64,000 nt of DNA from Rhabditophanes sp. KR3021. Lineage: Eukaryota; Nematoda; Chromadorea; Rhabditida; Alloionematidae. Position numbers and translations under genes: made by a program. The number at the start of each line of letters is the position of its first letter. The stretch's first letter is position 1. This document shows positions 36,318 to 47,562 of this stretch, piece after piece. The notes beneath the pieces are model-generated. The model worked only from the letters and a program-made list of their open reading frames with translations. It was not told the origin of the DNA and searched no databases. The stretch spans positions 5,146,001-5,210,000 of the forward strand of contig CAUJLY010000003.1 in assembly GCA_963281155.1 (NCBI GenBank), given 5' to 3'.

Positions 36318-38225
36318 ACTTATTCAATAGATCGAAATTTAAATATACAATAAAGGAAGGATGTAGTAGATAATATGGTGTTGAGATGATATATTGAACA
36401 AAAGACAGTCGTGAGCTAGAAACGACGTGAATACTTGACGAAACAGGGAACACAAAAGTCAAAATTATGAGATTATGAAGGAAAAAAAGGTTTGTTAAGT
36501 AGGTAAAAAAATGACTTTCAAATTTTGAATCTGTTTTCTAAAATTTAAATGTTCGGAAGAGTAGATTTGCTCAAAATACAACCCGTTAAATGATGATTTA
36601 TACGAAGGCATCTTGATGATTTTTGGGAAGACGACCATTGATTTATTCTGCGTGGGACTAGTGCAAATCACAGGACATTCGCAAATTGTTGTGTTTGAAC
36701 AAAAATCATTTATACGAGGAGTTTATTTAAACAACCGAGCAAATATATCAAAACTAAAAGATTATCATAAATGCCTACAGAACATCTACATATCTAACTA
36801 TAATATCACATACACAATTATTCACTTCAGTTGAAAGTGTGGTTGACAACAATTATTAAGAAACTTGTTTTTTGTCACAATATCTAAGTGATTCATGTTA
36901 TTAAAACATTCACTGCTAATCGAAATATATGATACTATGCTGAAATTTAACTAAAAGACATCTTAAAATACAAATAACATGATAAGATTTTGTTTCCCTT
37001 GAAAATATATTTAATACGTGTTGCAATTGTGTTAATTGGATTGTTTTTAATTATAAGACTCTGTTTATTTAAGAAAGAATTTATTAGTAGAAATAATTAA
37101 TTTTATACGCCATAAGATTCAGCTTTTTTGCTTTGGTTGTACAAATATGTGCGGACTAATTATTTTTAGATTTTCAGTTTTCTTCAGAAACTTTCCCATA
37201 AAAGTAAATTATAGATTGTCTCTAAAAAGTGAATTAAAAAACTTGCCGATTCCGGATAAGTAAATAGTAAATAACGAGAACAGAAAAAAGAATAAGTAAT
37301 AATATTATGTAGGTATAAAATATTATAAAGATTGATAAAATTACTTAAGAGTATCTTTCAGGCCGGGACGAGTGCAATATTTTGCTAAACATTAAACATG
37401 GCACTTGGCACAAGCCTGAAAGCCATATCTTTCTTTACACTAAAGGAGTAGAGGCGAGTTTGATGATAGTTTTTGAAAGTGAATTTTAAGAGTGTAAGCA
37501 ACTGCCTTTATAAGGAACCTATAAGCCACCACCCCGAAACTCGTAGAATATTGCAAAAGAAACGTAGGAGCAGACACACACCGCCAACAAGCATATATTA
37601 CATCTATCGTTAACTGGTTGGTGCGCAGGAACAGGAAAAGTGATGTTACAAAAAATGAAATCAATTTGATGATAACTAAGATTACACAACTTCCACTGCC
37701 TCTTCTTCTTTTTTGGGTGTTGTCGTGGGTTAGGCAAAGTAAGTATGTATATTATTGAGGATGAGCACGATATGGGCGTCGTAGCAATCTTTTATATGCA
37801 TAACAAACCTTCATTCATTCCTTTTCATCATTCTATTTTATTCCACCCCGAAAAATATACCTGTTGTTTTTAACTTTTCATCACCGCACCGACGTCTCCT
37901 TTTTTATGTGTTAATCGAAAGCATGCAACCTTTGCTATGGGTTCATCTAAATTACATCGATGCCCCTTAGGCAGCCTGAAAACTAGTTTTCACCTAATAG
38001 ATATACAAATAATACAAATAAAATAAATACCGCTTCAGGCAGATTAATGGTTATGGGATTTTACAAGGACATATTTAAAATTAGCTTGTGATCAAAATAT
38101 TTATTTTATCGAGTTTAATCTTAAAATACAAAAGGAAGCCTTATAAATATTTATAGCCAATTAGATGTGTGTTTATAAATAAAAGAATGAATATGGTTCA
38201 CGGGGATAAACACATATTTTGTTAT
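36318..38225. other. Intergenic region with the miR-92/235 gene
   Basis: Non-coding DNA between the four-exon orphan and PSMB4. It contains the miR-92/235 hairpin at about 37.39 kb and a 14-nt palindrome GAAAACTAGTTTTC at about 37978. The last 60 bp include an AATAAA-type signal for PSMB4 on the minus strand. ORFs here lack protein-like composition. Confidence 0.55.
37355..37422 (-). ncRNA. mir-235: miR-92 / miR-235 family precursor hairpin
   Basis: On the minus strand, 37379-37358 read TATTGCACTCGTCCCGGCCT followed by GA, the miR-92 family (miR-235 in Caenorhabditis) with the seed ATTGCAC and the diagnostic CCCGGCCT end. It lies on the 3' arm, the normal arm for this family. The 5' arm CTTTCAGGC pairs with GCCTGAAAG, and a second stem pairs AGTGC with GCACT, with an internal loop between. 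The terminal loop is roughly 25 nt, containing GTTTAATGTTTAGC. In worms miR-235 couples nutrition to developmental arrest. The gene is intergenic, about 850 nt downstream (minus strand) of the PSMB4 stop. Confidence 0.93.
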
Positions 38226-38927
38226 TTATTGGTAATCATTGTTGTAGGTGGCTAGATCCCAGTTGCCAAGAATCTTCTTGGGATTGTCTTTTTGAACACC
38301 GGTGGAGTCGATGGCTGTGATATCAAAACAGTTGTCGGCTTCGCAATCGTGATAAATTGAGAGTTCGATTAACTTGGTCAGCAATTTCTTGGCTTCGTCT
38401 TTGCTGAGTTTGTGGTCTTTAGCGCGGACGTCGGTTTCAAGGACTTGATTAAGAAGCATGGCTCCCATGCCAGTGGCTACAGATTTGACGGTGTAACTGA
38501 CTCCTTTAGGTGTGATGACTCCGATGAATGGAACCTTGGTGGCATAGTCGTTCTCGTCTGGTTGCATTCCTCCGACAATCAAGTTAGTCCATACGGGATC
38601 CATCTTGCATCTTCTGTAGTAGAGGAGGGAAGTCAAGAAGGCATGCACAGCTTTTGGAGTCATGTAGAAACTTGGATTAGTCAATCTAAGAGACAACTCT
38701 TCGCGAGTCAACTCATTTTGAAGCCATTGAAAGTCAGCAAAGTCTCCTGAGAAAGCTACGACGCAAAACTGGTTCATTTGGTATTGCCTGGTAACTCCTC
38801 TGAAACGGGACATCTTGTACATTGATACCTTGCGGTCAGTGCAAATTGCTACTCCTCCATCGTAAACAGTGGCGAAAACTGATGTTCCCGTACATGTTGG
38901 TTGTGTTGTTCTCTTGTACTCATCCAT
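38226..38927 (-). CDS. PSMB4: 20S proteasome subunit beta type-4 (beta7)
   Basis: A single exon of 233 residues. After a short leader (MDEYKRTTQP) the mature fold begins TCTGTSVFATVYDGGVAICT, with the TGTSV typical of beta7. It continues SGDFADFQWLQNEL, LYYRRCKMDPVWTNLIVGG and the C-terminal GNWDLATYN, which match beta7 (YSRRSKMNPLW..., NWDIA) better than any other beta subunit. Beta7 is a non-catalytic subunit whose C-terminal tail reaches across the two beta rings and promotes half-proteasome joining. The leader is short compared with the roughly 45-residue human propeptide. The gene is 308 nt downstream of DUS1L on the same strand, a distance allowing cotranscription. Confidence 0.92.
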   Translation of the reverse strand: MDEYKRTTQPTCTGTSVFATVYDGGVAICTDRKVSMYKMSRFRGVTRQYQMNQFCVVAFSGDFADFQWLQNELTREELSLRLTNPSFYMTPKAVHAFLTSLLYYRRCKMDPVWTNLIVGGMQPDENDYATKVPFIGVITPKGVSYTVKSVATGMGAMLLNQVLETDVRAKDHKLSKDEAKKLLTKLIELSIYHDCEADNCFDITAIDSTGVQKDNPKKILGNWDLATYNNDYQ

Positions 38928-39234
38928 TCTTAGATATCTATAAGAAGAGGTTTAATTAGTGACTTTTGCATAGATTGAAAGATATTAAGGAATAATCAAG
39001 TTACTTCCCAATAATAGTATTTGAATGCGCAAACCCAGAATAACACATTTAACAATAACAACGAGTTAAAAACTCAGTAAGACAACATGGCAACACGTTA
39101 AAAGTATATTATTTATGATGATTTTATAAAAGATGACTACAAAATGACGCTTTATTCCAAAAACATTCCTTCCTAGACTCGAGTTGTACGAGTAAAGGAT
39201 ATAAATAAAAATGATTAATAACTGAATATGCCCT

Positions 39235-40725
39235 TTAACAGGGCCTTCCTTTGTAATGCATGGTACATAACAGATCTTCGGTGGCACACTTTGATTTGCA
39301 ACATTTTTTGCATAAATCATGGTTGCAAGATTCCCCAGCAGGACTCTTGCAAATAACACAAGTTTGATATTGCTTCTTGGCTTGGTATTGAGGATCTAAA
39401 CCGGGCATCTTCATTTTTCTCTTCTCAATCTTTCGAATAAATCTCACTGAAAGACCTGTTTCTTCCGCTAATTTAGAAAGGTGACCTCGTCTTTGAACAC
39501 GAAATTCAGTACTAGCCAGTTTGCTATCATCTATAGCAGGTCTTGTGTAAGGTTTGGCGATGTAATGCGGTAAATTATACACTCTTTCGTGAAACTTTGT
39601 TATCTGGTTGTCCCTTGATGGTTGCCAATCAGGATTGTCGAAATCGACTGTTGCGTTATCTCTTCTAATATTATTTTCTAGTTCATCAATGATCCGATAA
39701 AAATGTTGAATGGTCTTAGCCGTTGCTACTCCATCTCTTAAGGATACATACTCTAGCAGGGAATAATGGCATATTTTGAAGATGTGCGCACGGATAGCAC
39801 AGACGCTGCTTTCAAACTTTTTAGCATATGACAGATACTCCTTGGCAATTTTGAAATTGTAGTCTGATTTATTTGCTAACAAGTAAGGATTACTTAAGAT
39901 ACCTTCGGCTGACATTACTGCGTCTGCGTTTGTTTGCTTCAGACAATCATCCAGGTCGTAAGGAAATTGAATGTTACCATTGGCAATAACCGGAATGCTT
40001 AATACTTTCTTAATTTTCTTAATGATTTCCCAATCAGCTACACCAGTCGCCGTTCCTCGCATTTCTTTTGTTCGTCCGTGTAAGGTCAGCATTGTTGCTC
40101 CAGCTTGTTCAAGCATCTTGGCATATGCAATAGTCTCTTCGTCAGTGCCAAGTCTTCTAATTTTGACGGAAAGCGGCAATTTGCAATACCTGTAGACTTT
40201 TGAAACCATCTCCTTGATAAGTTCAGGTTCTTCCTGCAAGTAGATCCATAGTGTCCCTTCTTAGCAATGATTTGAGGGCATCCTAGATTCAAATCAACTC
40301 CATCACAAAGGCCCTCGACTAAGCGACAAGATGTCAGCAAATCGTCCGCGTTGTTTGCACAAAATTGAATTATCAGTGGTCTGTCTCCCAGACACGTTGA
40401 AAATGCTTGATTTCTGTATCCAGGGCTGGTGGCGAAGAGGTGAGCGTGGATCATTGGAGAGTAACACAGATCACTGCAATACTGGCGAAGCATCATCCGA
40501 AAGGCTAATTCACTAAATCAGTAAATACAAGATAATTTAGTTGTTAACATACCTTTGGTCCACCATAGGAGCAACTATAGCTTTGATTTTCGTAATGTTC
40601 TCAACCCAAAAGGCTCTTTTTTGGTTTTGGGTAGTTTCATCAAGTTCTACTAGATCGGGCGAAATATAGTAGTCCTTGTCCATGCGAATAATTTTATCAT
40701 CGGGGTTGTCTTGCATTGACGCCAT
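39235..40725 (-). CDS. DUS1L: tRNA-dihydrouridine(16/17) synthase (DUS1L type), with one frameshift
   Basis: Exons 40725-40553 and 40512-39235 are joined by a 40-nt intron. The TIM-barrel half shows AIVAPMVDQSELAFRMM, CYSPMIHAHLF, RPLIIQFCANNADDLL, DGVDLNLGCPQIIAKKGHYG (conserved dihydrouridine-synthase block), VKIRRL, LTLHGRTKEMRG, IANGNIQFPYD and ADAVMSAEGILSNP. The C-terminus has a cysteine-rich zinc-binding tail (CVICKSPAGESCNHDLCKKC) as in DUS1L. The enzyme uses FMN and NADPH to reduce U16/U17 in tRNA. Between GHYGS and YLQEEPEL (about 40243) one base is missing, breaking the frame inside the active-site region. Everything else is intact, so an assembly error is likely; otherwise the gene would be dead. 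Confidence 0.9.
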
Positions 40726-41910
40726 CGAGTGTTATTTTAATGAAAATATGTGGTAAGAAGTCTAATTTTCAAAAGAAATAGGAGCATACAACACTCTTGA
40801 ATAGATTTTGGAAGTTTATGTCTTTGACAATAATAAGAACAATGTAATACAGATTTCCGGATGTGTTACATTATGGACATTTTTGAGATAAAATTACTGT
40901 GGAATTCGATATATAATAATAAAATACTTGTCTTTAAATCTTTAAATTTTCAATAACAACTTATTTACAGTCTATTTTAAAAAATATTCACATGCATTTC
41001 TTGTGAAAGAAATTGAACAAATAATAATTTTGGCTGATTAAAGATACTTTATTTACCACAAATCAAAGATAGGACTCCAACAAATGCATGATACTCCTTT
41101 AAATGAATACTTATAATTTTCAAGGTGAATGATGCAGATTATGGGAGTTATCTTATATTTTGTAATGCACCTTATTATTTGGCCTTTTTAATAAACTTTC
41201 TATAATATTTTCTAATTCCTTTTGCTTCAAGTTTTATATTATATTTAAAGTTTCTTTAAATATTTTTAAGTTCCTTTTGTTTTTATGATCCCTAATAAAC
41301 TATTTGCTACTATATAATTCTTAAATCCCGTAAATTAGTCATTAACATTTTTTTTGCAAACTTTTAAAATGGCTCCCACGACCAACAGCAAAAAGATATT
41401 TTAAATCTGTTCTATGATTTAGGCTCAAAATCCAGTATCATTAAAATTGCAGAACCAGGATTTTGAAAAAATACTTTTAGCTCGAGGACAGAGAGGAAAA
41501 TGGATACAAAGTTGGTCCAGGAATGTAACTTAAATTGATTCTTGAAAACTGTATCACCAATTTGTAGAGCTGAAAAACTGAGTATAATGACATAGACCAA
41601 AACTTCAAAGTTCAAATAACCCGCTTGAAGGAACAGAAAAGGCAAAGAACATTATTTTTTGTGTAATGAGTTTAAAAGAGTCAGAAAAGTTGACATTAAT
41701 CAAAGCTCTTATGTAGAAAAAAAACTTATTTGAATAGGCCGCCTGCAAGACAATGATGAAGAAAAGAAGTTTCGAAAAATGCATGCCGTATCTGGTTGTA
41801 ATCATTTGTGGTCTTTGACAGCATGAATAAATAACAATGACTTCCTTTAAATTATTGAAAAAAAGTTTATTTAAAAAAGTTAAAAAATTAAATTAACGGT
41901 AACATATAAA
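40726..41910. other. Intergenic region between INTS8 and DUS1L
   Basis: AT-rich. It contains two adjoining hydrophobic minus-strand ORFs (41412-41805, listed separately). 40726-41410 shows no coding potential. Confidence 0.5.
41412..41805 (-). other. Two overlapping hydrophobic ORFs, possible small membrane-protein gene or relic
   Basis: The first ORF (41805-41605) starts MITTRYGMHFSKLLFFIIVL and contains a run resembling a signal anchor, then AAYSNKFFFYIRALI. The second (41645-41412, other frame, no ATG) has FLFLQAGYLNFEVLVYVIIL, a similar hydrophobic unit, suggesting an internal duplication or a multi-pass protein split by a frameshift or an intron I could not place. It lies 106 nt downstream of the INTS8 stop on the same strand. 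Composition bias in AT-rich DNA alone can make hydrophobic ORFs, so confidence is low. Confidence 0.25.
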
Positions 41911-44900
41911 TTATTCAGCAACAGCAAAGAAAAAGTTACACAAGTACTTTATGAATATTTTTTTTCTTCGCCATTCTTCGGCAAACACTATACTAGTATG
42001 ATTGTTGTGATTAAGTAACCCTGTGTTGTATGATTTAACGCACGCCTGGTAATGGCTTGCCAGGTTGCATTTATCAAATAGAGCAGTCAATGCCTCGTAG
42101 AGGTCTTTATTGGCCAGGTATTTGTAGTAATCTTTCCCGCAATCAAGAGACATGAAATCTCCATAAATTAGATGAAGATTTTGGAGGATTAACTGTGGAT
42201 TCTTCATATTTTGGGATAACATAACGGCCATATCCGCGTACTTCATATTAAAAGAGCAGGAGATCATTTTTACCCACATAGCATCGTCGATTGCATTTTC
42301 GGGAAAGTTGTGTTTTAAGCCATCGCTGCAAATCAAAAGAACTTGCAAGTATAATATCATGGCAGCTCTGTATTCTCCTATCAAGGTGTAAAAATCTGCA
42401 AACATCCGAATCCAAAAGGCATTGTGTGGATGGACGAGGACTGCGTTTTTAAAGGCATTCTTCATGATATTAATCAAGTTACTTCTATCTATTGAAATAT
42501 TCTTTTCTTCGGCTAATAATTTGTCAAAGATATTCACTTGATACGTAAAAATGTTCCACACTTTTGTATCGTTTTCAAAAATATGGAGAGGAACTTTTTG
42601 TTCCAGATAAGCTTTATCAGTGATAGTGGTCCGATTCCATAAAGCAACCAAGAAATTTATAAGCAAAGTCAAGCTTTTTTGTTCCTTTAAATACTTAGTA
42701 ATGTCTTCGAGGTCTGAAAATCGGGGTAATGTGGCTGCTGTAGCTGCATTAGACTTGGATTTTGAATGCTTTCCGGGAGTTTGAAAGAAAACCATCGCAC
42801 AATGGTAAAAGTCCTTTGAAAGCTTGTTTAACTTTTCGGTGTCTTTAGCAGTAACATCTGATGTCAAGCAATAGTCAGCCATCACATGGCACAACTCTAC
42901 CACATGAGAACGAACATTATTCAGCTTGAACTTTTCGAGCAAGAATGAAAAAGACGAGTTGTTGAGAATGTAAACACAATAAGGAGTAACAAAATTCAAA
43001 GCGACGTTGGTTGACACATTCTTAATATTTTTTAAAACACCGTCCTTAGCAATTGTATTAAGTGTTGAGGTGGTTTGCTTCCACTCTTCAGTTTGATTTA
43101 CTCTGAAGATCTTTTCATTCCACAGGTTCATATGCCCCCTCACACTATCAAGGAATACAATGACTGTGTTTTTGGCAGTATCATTGATATTATGCTCTTT
43201 TAAAGCAGCTAAGACTGGTCTTACGCACATCTCCCATCCCTTGTCGTTTCCTATCAATTCGAGTTGATACATTTTAGTTAGGAGAATAAACAGGTATCCA
43301 TGTCTTGGGGAGAAGTTTTGCTTTAAAAATGCTTCTTTCAATAACTTGGAAACGGGGAATCTGTCTGAAAGCATCACTTTCTTCTGTTTGTCGATTATGA
43401 CCTTCACTCGTTCAGGGTTAAAACAAGTAATCAAGTTCCAATAGGGTATTAAAGATTGATAAAAGTAATCTAAATAAACACAATTAGCTTACAATGGGAT
43501 AATAAATCTTACGTTGATGGTCTATGCTATTTAATGGGGCATTGTATTGGCGCATCTTTTCAATATTATCATATGACACTTTGACTCCTTCTGCGTACCG
43601 GAAAATTACATCTTTAGGTGTGAAGTCAATTATGCTTTTGAGAACTTCTGGATTTTTGGTAGACAAGTAGGTTGCGAAGGCACAAGCATGGTTCCATCGA
43701 GGTGATTCTGACTTATTCTTCTTCATGATGTCGTAGCACTTTGAAAGGATGTTGTAGGTTACTTGCTCGCCCTTTTCTACAGCTGTAGCCATTCCAGTAT
43801 TAATTGGAAACTCTGTACAATCGCTGAATTTACCATACCACAAATTTGTACTGTCACTCATTGTTTGATAATTGTTCAGAATCCAAGTTTTCGTTTCAGT
43901 ATTCATGCCCACATTTATATCTTTTCCAGCATTCTTAGTATCATAGGGCATTCCATACATCAAACAATAAGCTCCTAATTCATTTTTATCTATCAATTCC
44001 ATTCCCTTGCCATTCTTAGTTAGTTCTATTATTTCGGCCAATCTAGCTTTTGCGATACGATTTCTCAGGACACCCGTATAGAAAATGGCTTCTTCAAACA
44101 AAATACTAACTAACAAAGCGATCCCCTTAATTTTTTTCTGAGAACAATCATATTTAATAGAAGCCTTTCCTCCAACAAAGATATTTTCATCGCCCTTAGC
44201 AACTATTTTGTAACTTTTTTCATCGAAATCAAAGCAGTCCTTAGTTGGTATCAAAATGTCAACATCTTTATTTTGACCCAGCAACTTCTTTAGTAATTCC
44301 ATTAGTGACAGAGCCCTTGGAACGTGTTCTCTCAACTCTTTAGTAGCTTTGAAATTCTTTTCAGCAAAATTCAAATTGGAATCATAGATTCTTTCAGGAT
44401 TGTTAACAGTCGGCTTGGCAAGAGTCTTTTGGATTTTACCTTCTGCTTCAATTATCAACACATATTGGGCATAAAGCCAAGCTACGTAGAAAGTATTCTC
44501 ATTCAATATTGATGGATCCGCCAAAAGCATCTCTACATACAACTCGAACGACATGACATTGTTATCTATACTATTCCTAAACGCCCATTCATACAGTTTC
44601 TCCAGCAATTCCCGCATATAAGTTACTGAAACCCTCGATGCGATAAGCTTCAGGTCCCATTTGAGAGCAGCACAACATTTACAAGCAAATGTAAAAAGAT
44701 CCTCAATCACAATTGGAGCATACGATAAATTTCTGAATTTCGATTTAAGAAATAAACTGTTTTCTTCCTTTCTCGAAACAGTTTGCAAGAAATGATCAAT
44801 CAAGTCTATTTTCTCGTCGTTGGTCCGAGAATCAAGGGATGTGTTAAAATATTCCCTATTACACACAAAATCTATAAAAGACCCCGACGGATTTTCATTC

Positions 44901-44920
44901 AAAAAATAATAAGTGTCCAT
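41911..44920 (-). CDS. INTS8: Integrator complex subunit 8 homologue
   Basis: Exons 44920-43513 and 43469-41911 are joined across a 43-nt GTAAGA...TTTAG intron and encode 988 residues, almost the length of human INTS8 (about 995). The whole protein is helix-rich with TPR-like repeats near the C-terminus. Key matches are C-terminal: FWIRMFADFYTLIGEYRAAM, LYLQVLLICSDG, WVKMISC, the AVMLSQ...YYKYLA block, and the final AEEWRRKKIFIKYLCNFFF, which mirrors the AAQRRKKKFLQAMAKLYF end of INTS8. INTS8 binds PP2A to bring phosphatase activity to Integrator at paused RNA polymerase II. N-terminal similarity is weaker, as usual for this subunit. It lies 190 nt downstream of NDRG on the same strand. Confidence 0.75.
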
Positions 44921-45110
44921 CTATAAACAACAAAACATAATTAATTTTTGCAAACTAAGCATTAAAAAGATATTTAACGGGAAATTAAGCCGTGAAAATA
45001 AAGATAAGTAAATAAAGTACAAGAAATGGTTATTAAAGTTTATAAAGTCACAAATATTTGATAGGAATGGTAGCTTTAATTATTTAGATTGATTGCATTT
45101 ATTGGCCAAA

Positions 45111-46177
45111 TCATTCTTCTGAAATTGTTGTGTATTTGTTGTCTTCAGAGGGAATAATTCCATTACGGACATTATTCATGTCTTTTACCAACTTCTGAAC
45201 ATTAATGTTCACAAGGTATCCGAGGCCTTGCAGGAATAAGACCATGGACTGAGCTACCTTTTCGGGAGAATCATCTAGAATAAGTCCGCAACTGTCTTGG
45301 AATTTAATCCAGTCACTTTTGGATGGATCAAGGCATTCGTTAATCAAAACTGTTTGATCGATAAAGGGGGATCTTGAACCAACGATTTGCATGACGGGAA
45401 CATTCAACATAGGTCCGTTGGTTCCATCGCGAGAAATGAGGATGGGTGTTCTGTTAAGGTATGACTCAATGTATCCGGCTACGTTGGATGGATTTGGAAG
45501 ATTGTGGAAAAGAGATCTGTATTGACGAATGATGTCAGGATTGCATTCGTCCAGTCTCTTTCCAAAGTGATGCCACATCAAGTAGTCAATGGTAAAAGGA
45601 GTCATACCCTTACTCTTCAAGTAGCTAATATTCATCTTCTGGTAGCCCCATTCAATCCAGCCAGCTGGGGAGGGGTCACAATTTATGAGAATAAGTGAGA
45701 TGAGCTTGCGGGAGTTGTTGAGAGCGTATCTGAGAAGAACGTTTGCCCCAGCACCTACTCCTAGTCCGACAAATGACTTGAAGTCAAAGTGGTCAACAAC
45801 ACATTCCACGATTCTAGCTAAACCATCCATCCCTGGAAATTGGTAAACTTCTGGCAAACGGTGAGCATCAGTTTCTTGGCCAGGAGCGTTGATGTTGTAA
45901 ACACAAAACTCCTTGCTAAACTCAGCGATATTTCCGAATTGGAAAAAGTTTTGAAAGTTCAAGTCGGCTTAAAAAGACATTATTTTTTGTTTGTGAATAA
46001 CTTACAATCTAACCCAATGTCATGGAAAGTAACAATCGGCAACTTAGCTCTATCTCCATAGATAGAAACTTTTACAGATCCAAAAGTAGTATTTACTCTC
46101 TCTTCAATGTCATGACAGTCATCATTGGCTTCAGAATCATTGACCAAAGGAAAAGTACCCATTTCGACGGAGTTCAT
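45111..46177 (-). CDS. NDRG: NDRG-family (N-myc downstream-regulated) alpha/beta hydrolase-like protein
   Basis: Exons 46177-46006 and 45967-45111 encode 342 residues. The order matches NDRG: VNTTFGSVKVSIYGDRAKLP, IVTFHDIGLD, FQNFFQFGNIAEF, FCVYNINAPGQE, YQFPGMDGLARIV and FVGLGVGAGANVLLRYAL. LISLILINCDPSPAGWIEWG follows. The nucleophile elbow reads G-V-G-A-G without a catalytic serine, the hallmark that makes NDRG proteins non-enzymatic relatives of hydrolases. Vertebrate members act in stress response, trafficking and differentiation; the role here is unknown. The C-terminal low-complexity tail of NDRG1 repeats is absent. It starts 648 nt downstream of SKA1. Confidence 0.92.
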
Positions 46178-46824
46178 TTTTGATTTATTTGTAAATATAT
46201 GTTAAATATACGAGCAGCTGATTACTAAAATATGAATCTATATTTAATTATAAATATTTGAATATTTATTCAACGTGGCAATTCCGATAATAAGCAGAAG
46301 ATTATTGAATAAAACGTGAGAGATTAGTGACAAATGAGTGTGATTCACTTTTGTACGAATGCCAAATGGCAGCAAAACAAAAATGTGACCCTAGCTCTCT
46401 CCAAACATATTTGTTAACTATATACACAATACCAAGCGATTATCTATAGTATACAATTTGTTGTAAAATAAGAAGACTAAAGAAGAATTGCAAAACTCTG
46501 TTCTGAATAAACATGTGATAAAAGTACAACGAATTAATTACCATAAGTAATAAAATTTACATCGATTTTTAATGAGTTAAAGATAAATATAGAGATAAGC
46601 AGGTGGTGAGAGAAGCTCCCTTACCATGTTAACCTGTTTGGTGAAGGAAAAATTTGATAGTTCAATAATAAATGAATACTACCTTTAACAAATATTAGCC
46701 ATAAAAAAGTATTTTAGACAATTGTTCGTTGCTTTAACGATTTAAATAAATACACAGGCGGAAGCAGTAAAATTTATTACTTTCAAAATACAATAAATAA
46801 AATTGCGATATATTACAAATAGTT
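46178..46824. other. Intergenic spacer between SKA1 and NDRG
   Basis: AT-rich. It contains an imperfect stem-loop at 46600-46636 (CAGGT...ACCTG outer stem, GGTGAGAG-type inner stem) between two same-strand genes. No ORF was seen. Confidence 0.5.
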
Positions 46825-47562
46825 TTACAAGTATAAAACAATAATGTCTTTGTCTTTTACCTTAAGAGGGTGAATCTTTTTTAGTACTTTAAGGCAGCCC
46901 ATTCCATTCTTTACAAATAAAGCTTTGTCTTTGTCTCCAATCAGTTTCATGACCTCTTCTTGACTGACCCATTCTTTCTTTGCCAAAACTTTAGTTTCAC
47001 TCTAAAATTTGATGAATAAGTTGTTAAACTTAGAACTTACAAAATCTTTTAACTCAAGATATTTTACTTTGTCCGGTTTGTTCATTTTAAAGTATGCCAT
47101 TGCCAAAAATTGGCCTTTTTCCGAGTAGACTGTGTTAATTAAATTTACGAACTCATTTAATTTTTCAAATGTTAGCCTAGAGCGAACATAGACTGGTAAT
47201 TTGACCCAATCAGCTTCGACCACAAAAGACAGGCCAATGGGTGCTGTTTTTGGCATCATAGCATTACTAGACACCATTTTTTCCTGAGTATCTACCGCCT
47301 CTAGGATTGTTTGGGCTTTTTCCGTTTTCGTGCCATTTAATTTATAATTTCCATAGAGAGCTGCCAATCTTTCTTCGGTGAACCGGCATTGAATTTTCTC
47401 GATTCCCAAGCAATTCGATCGTATCTGGCATCCAACATCATGAAAGTCTAAAAATAATTTAAAAGCAGATTTATTCAAAAACATACTATTAGGTGTGATT
47501 CCCTGCAAAAGATCTAGCAATTCTAAGCAGCTTTGCTCCATCGATTTCATACTTGATGACAT
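46825..47562 (-). CDS. SKA1: SKA1-like kinetochore microtubule-binding protein
   Basis: Likely exons 47562-47487, 47447-47041 and 47001-46825 give 219 residues. The first intron (39 nt, GTATGT...TTTTTAG) is a multiple of three without a stop, so its retention would give 232 residues. The N-terminal helices (SCLELLDLLQGITPN, then DVGCQIRSNCLGIEKI) fit the SKA1 coiled coil. The C-terminal winged-helix microtubule-binding domain begins DWVKLPVYVRSRLTFEKLNE, close to the SKA1 motif P-Y-KGRLTYE. It ends AKKEWVSQEEVMKLIGDKDK and LFVKNGMGCLKVLKKIHPL. SKA1 forms the SKA complex that keeps kinetochores on depolymerising microtubules. Similarity is moderate, as expected for fast-evolving kinetochore proteins. 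It is head-to-head with NCAPH2. Confidence 0.68.

Noticed and set aside
37129..37146. CTTTGGTTGTACAAA, matching the first half of miR-244.
   Set aside because: No complementary arm within 100 nt on either side, and the rest of the mature sequence does not match; chance seed match.
37975..37996. 14-nt palindrome GAAAACTAGTTTTC resembling part of the miR-35 family.
   Set aside because: A simple palindrome without the TCACCGGG seed; too short for a precursor.
43488..43512. Donor ATT|GTAAGC for the INTS8 intron, leaving a 23-nt intron.
   Set aside because: It puts the downstream exon out of frame; the upstream donor C|GTAAGA gives a 43-nt intron and restores the frame with 988 residues.
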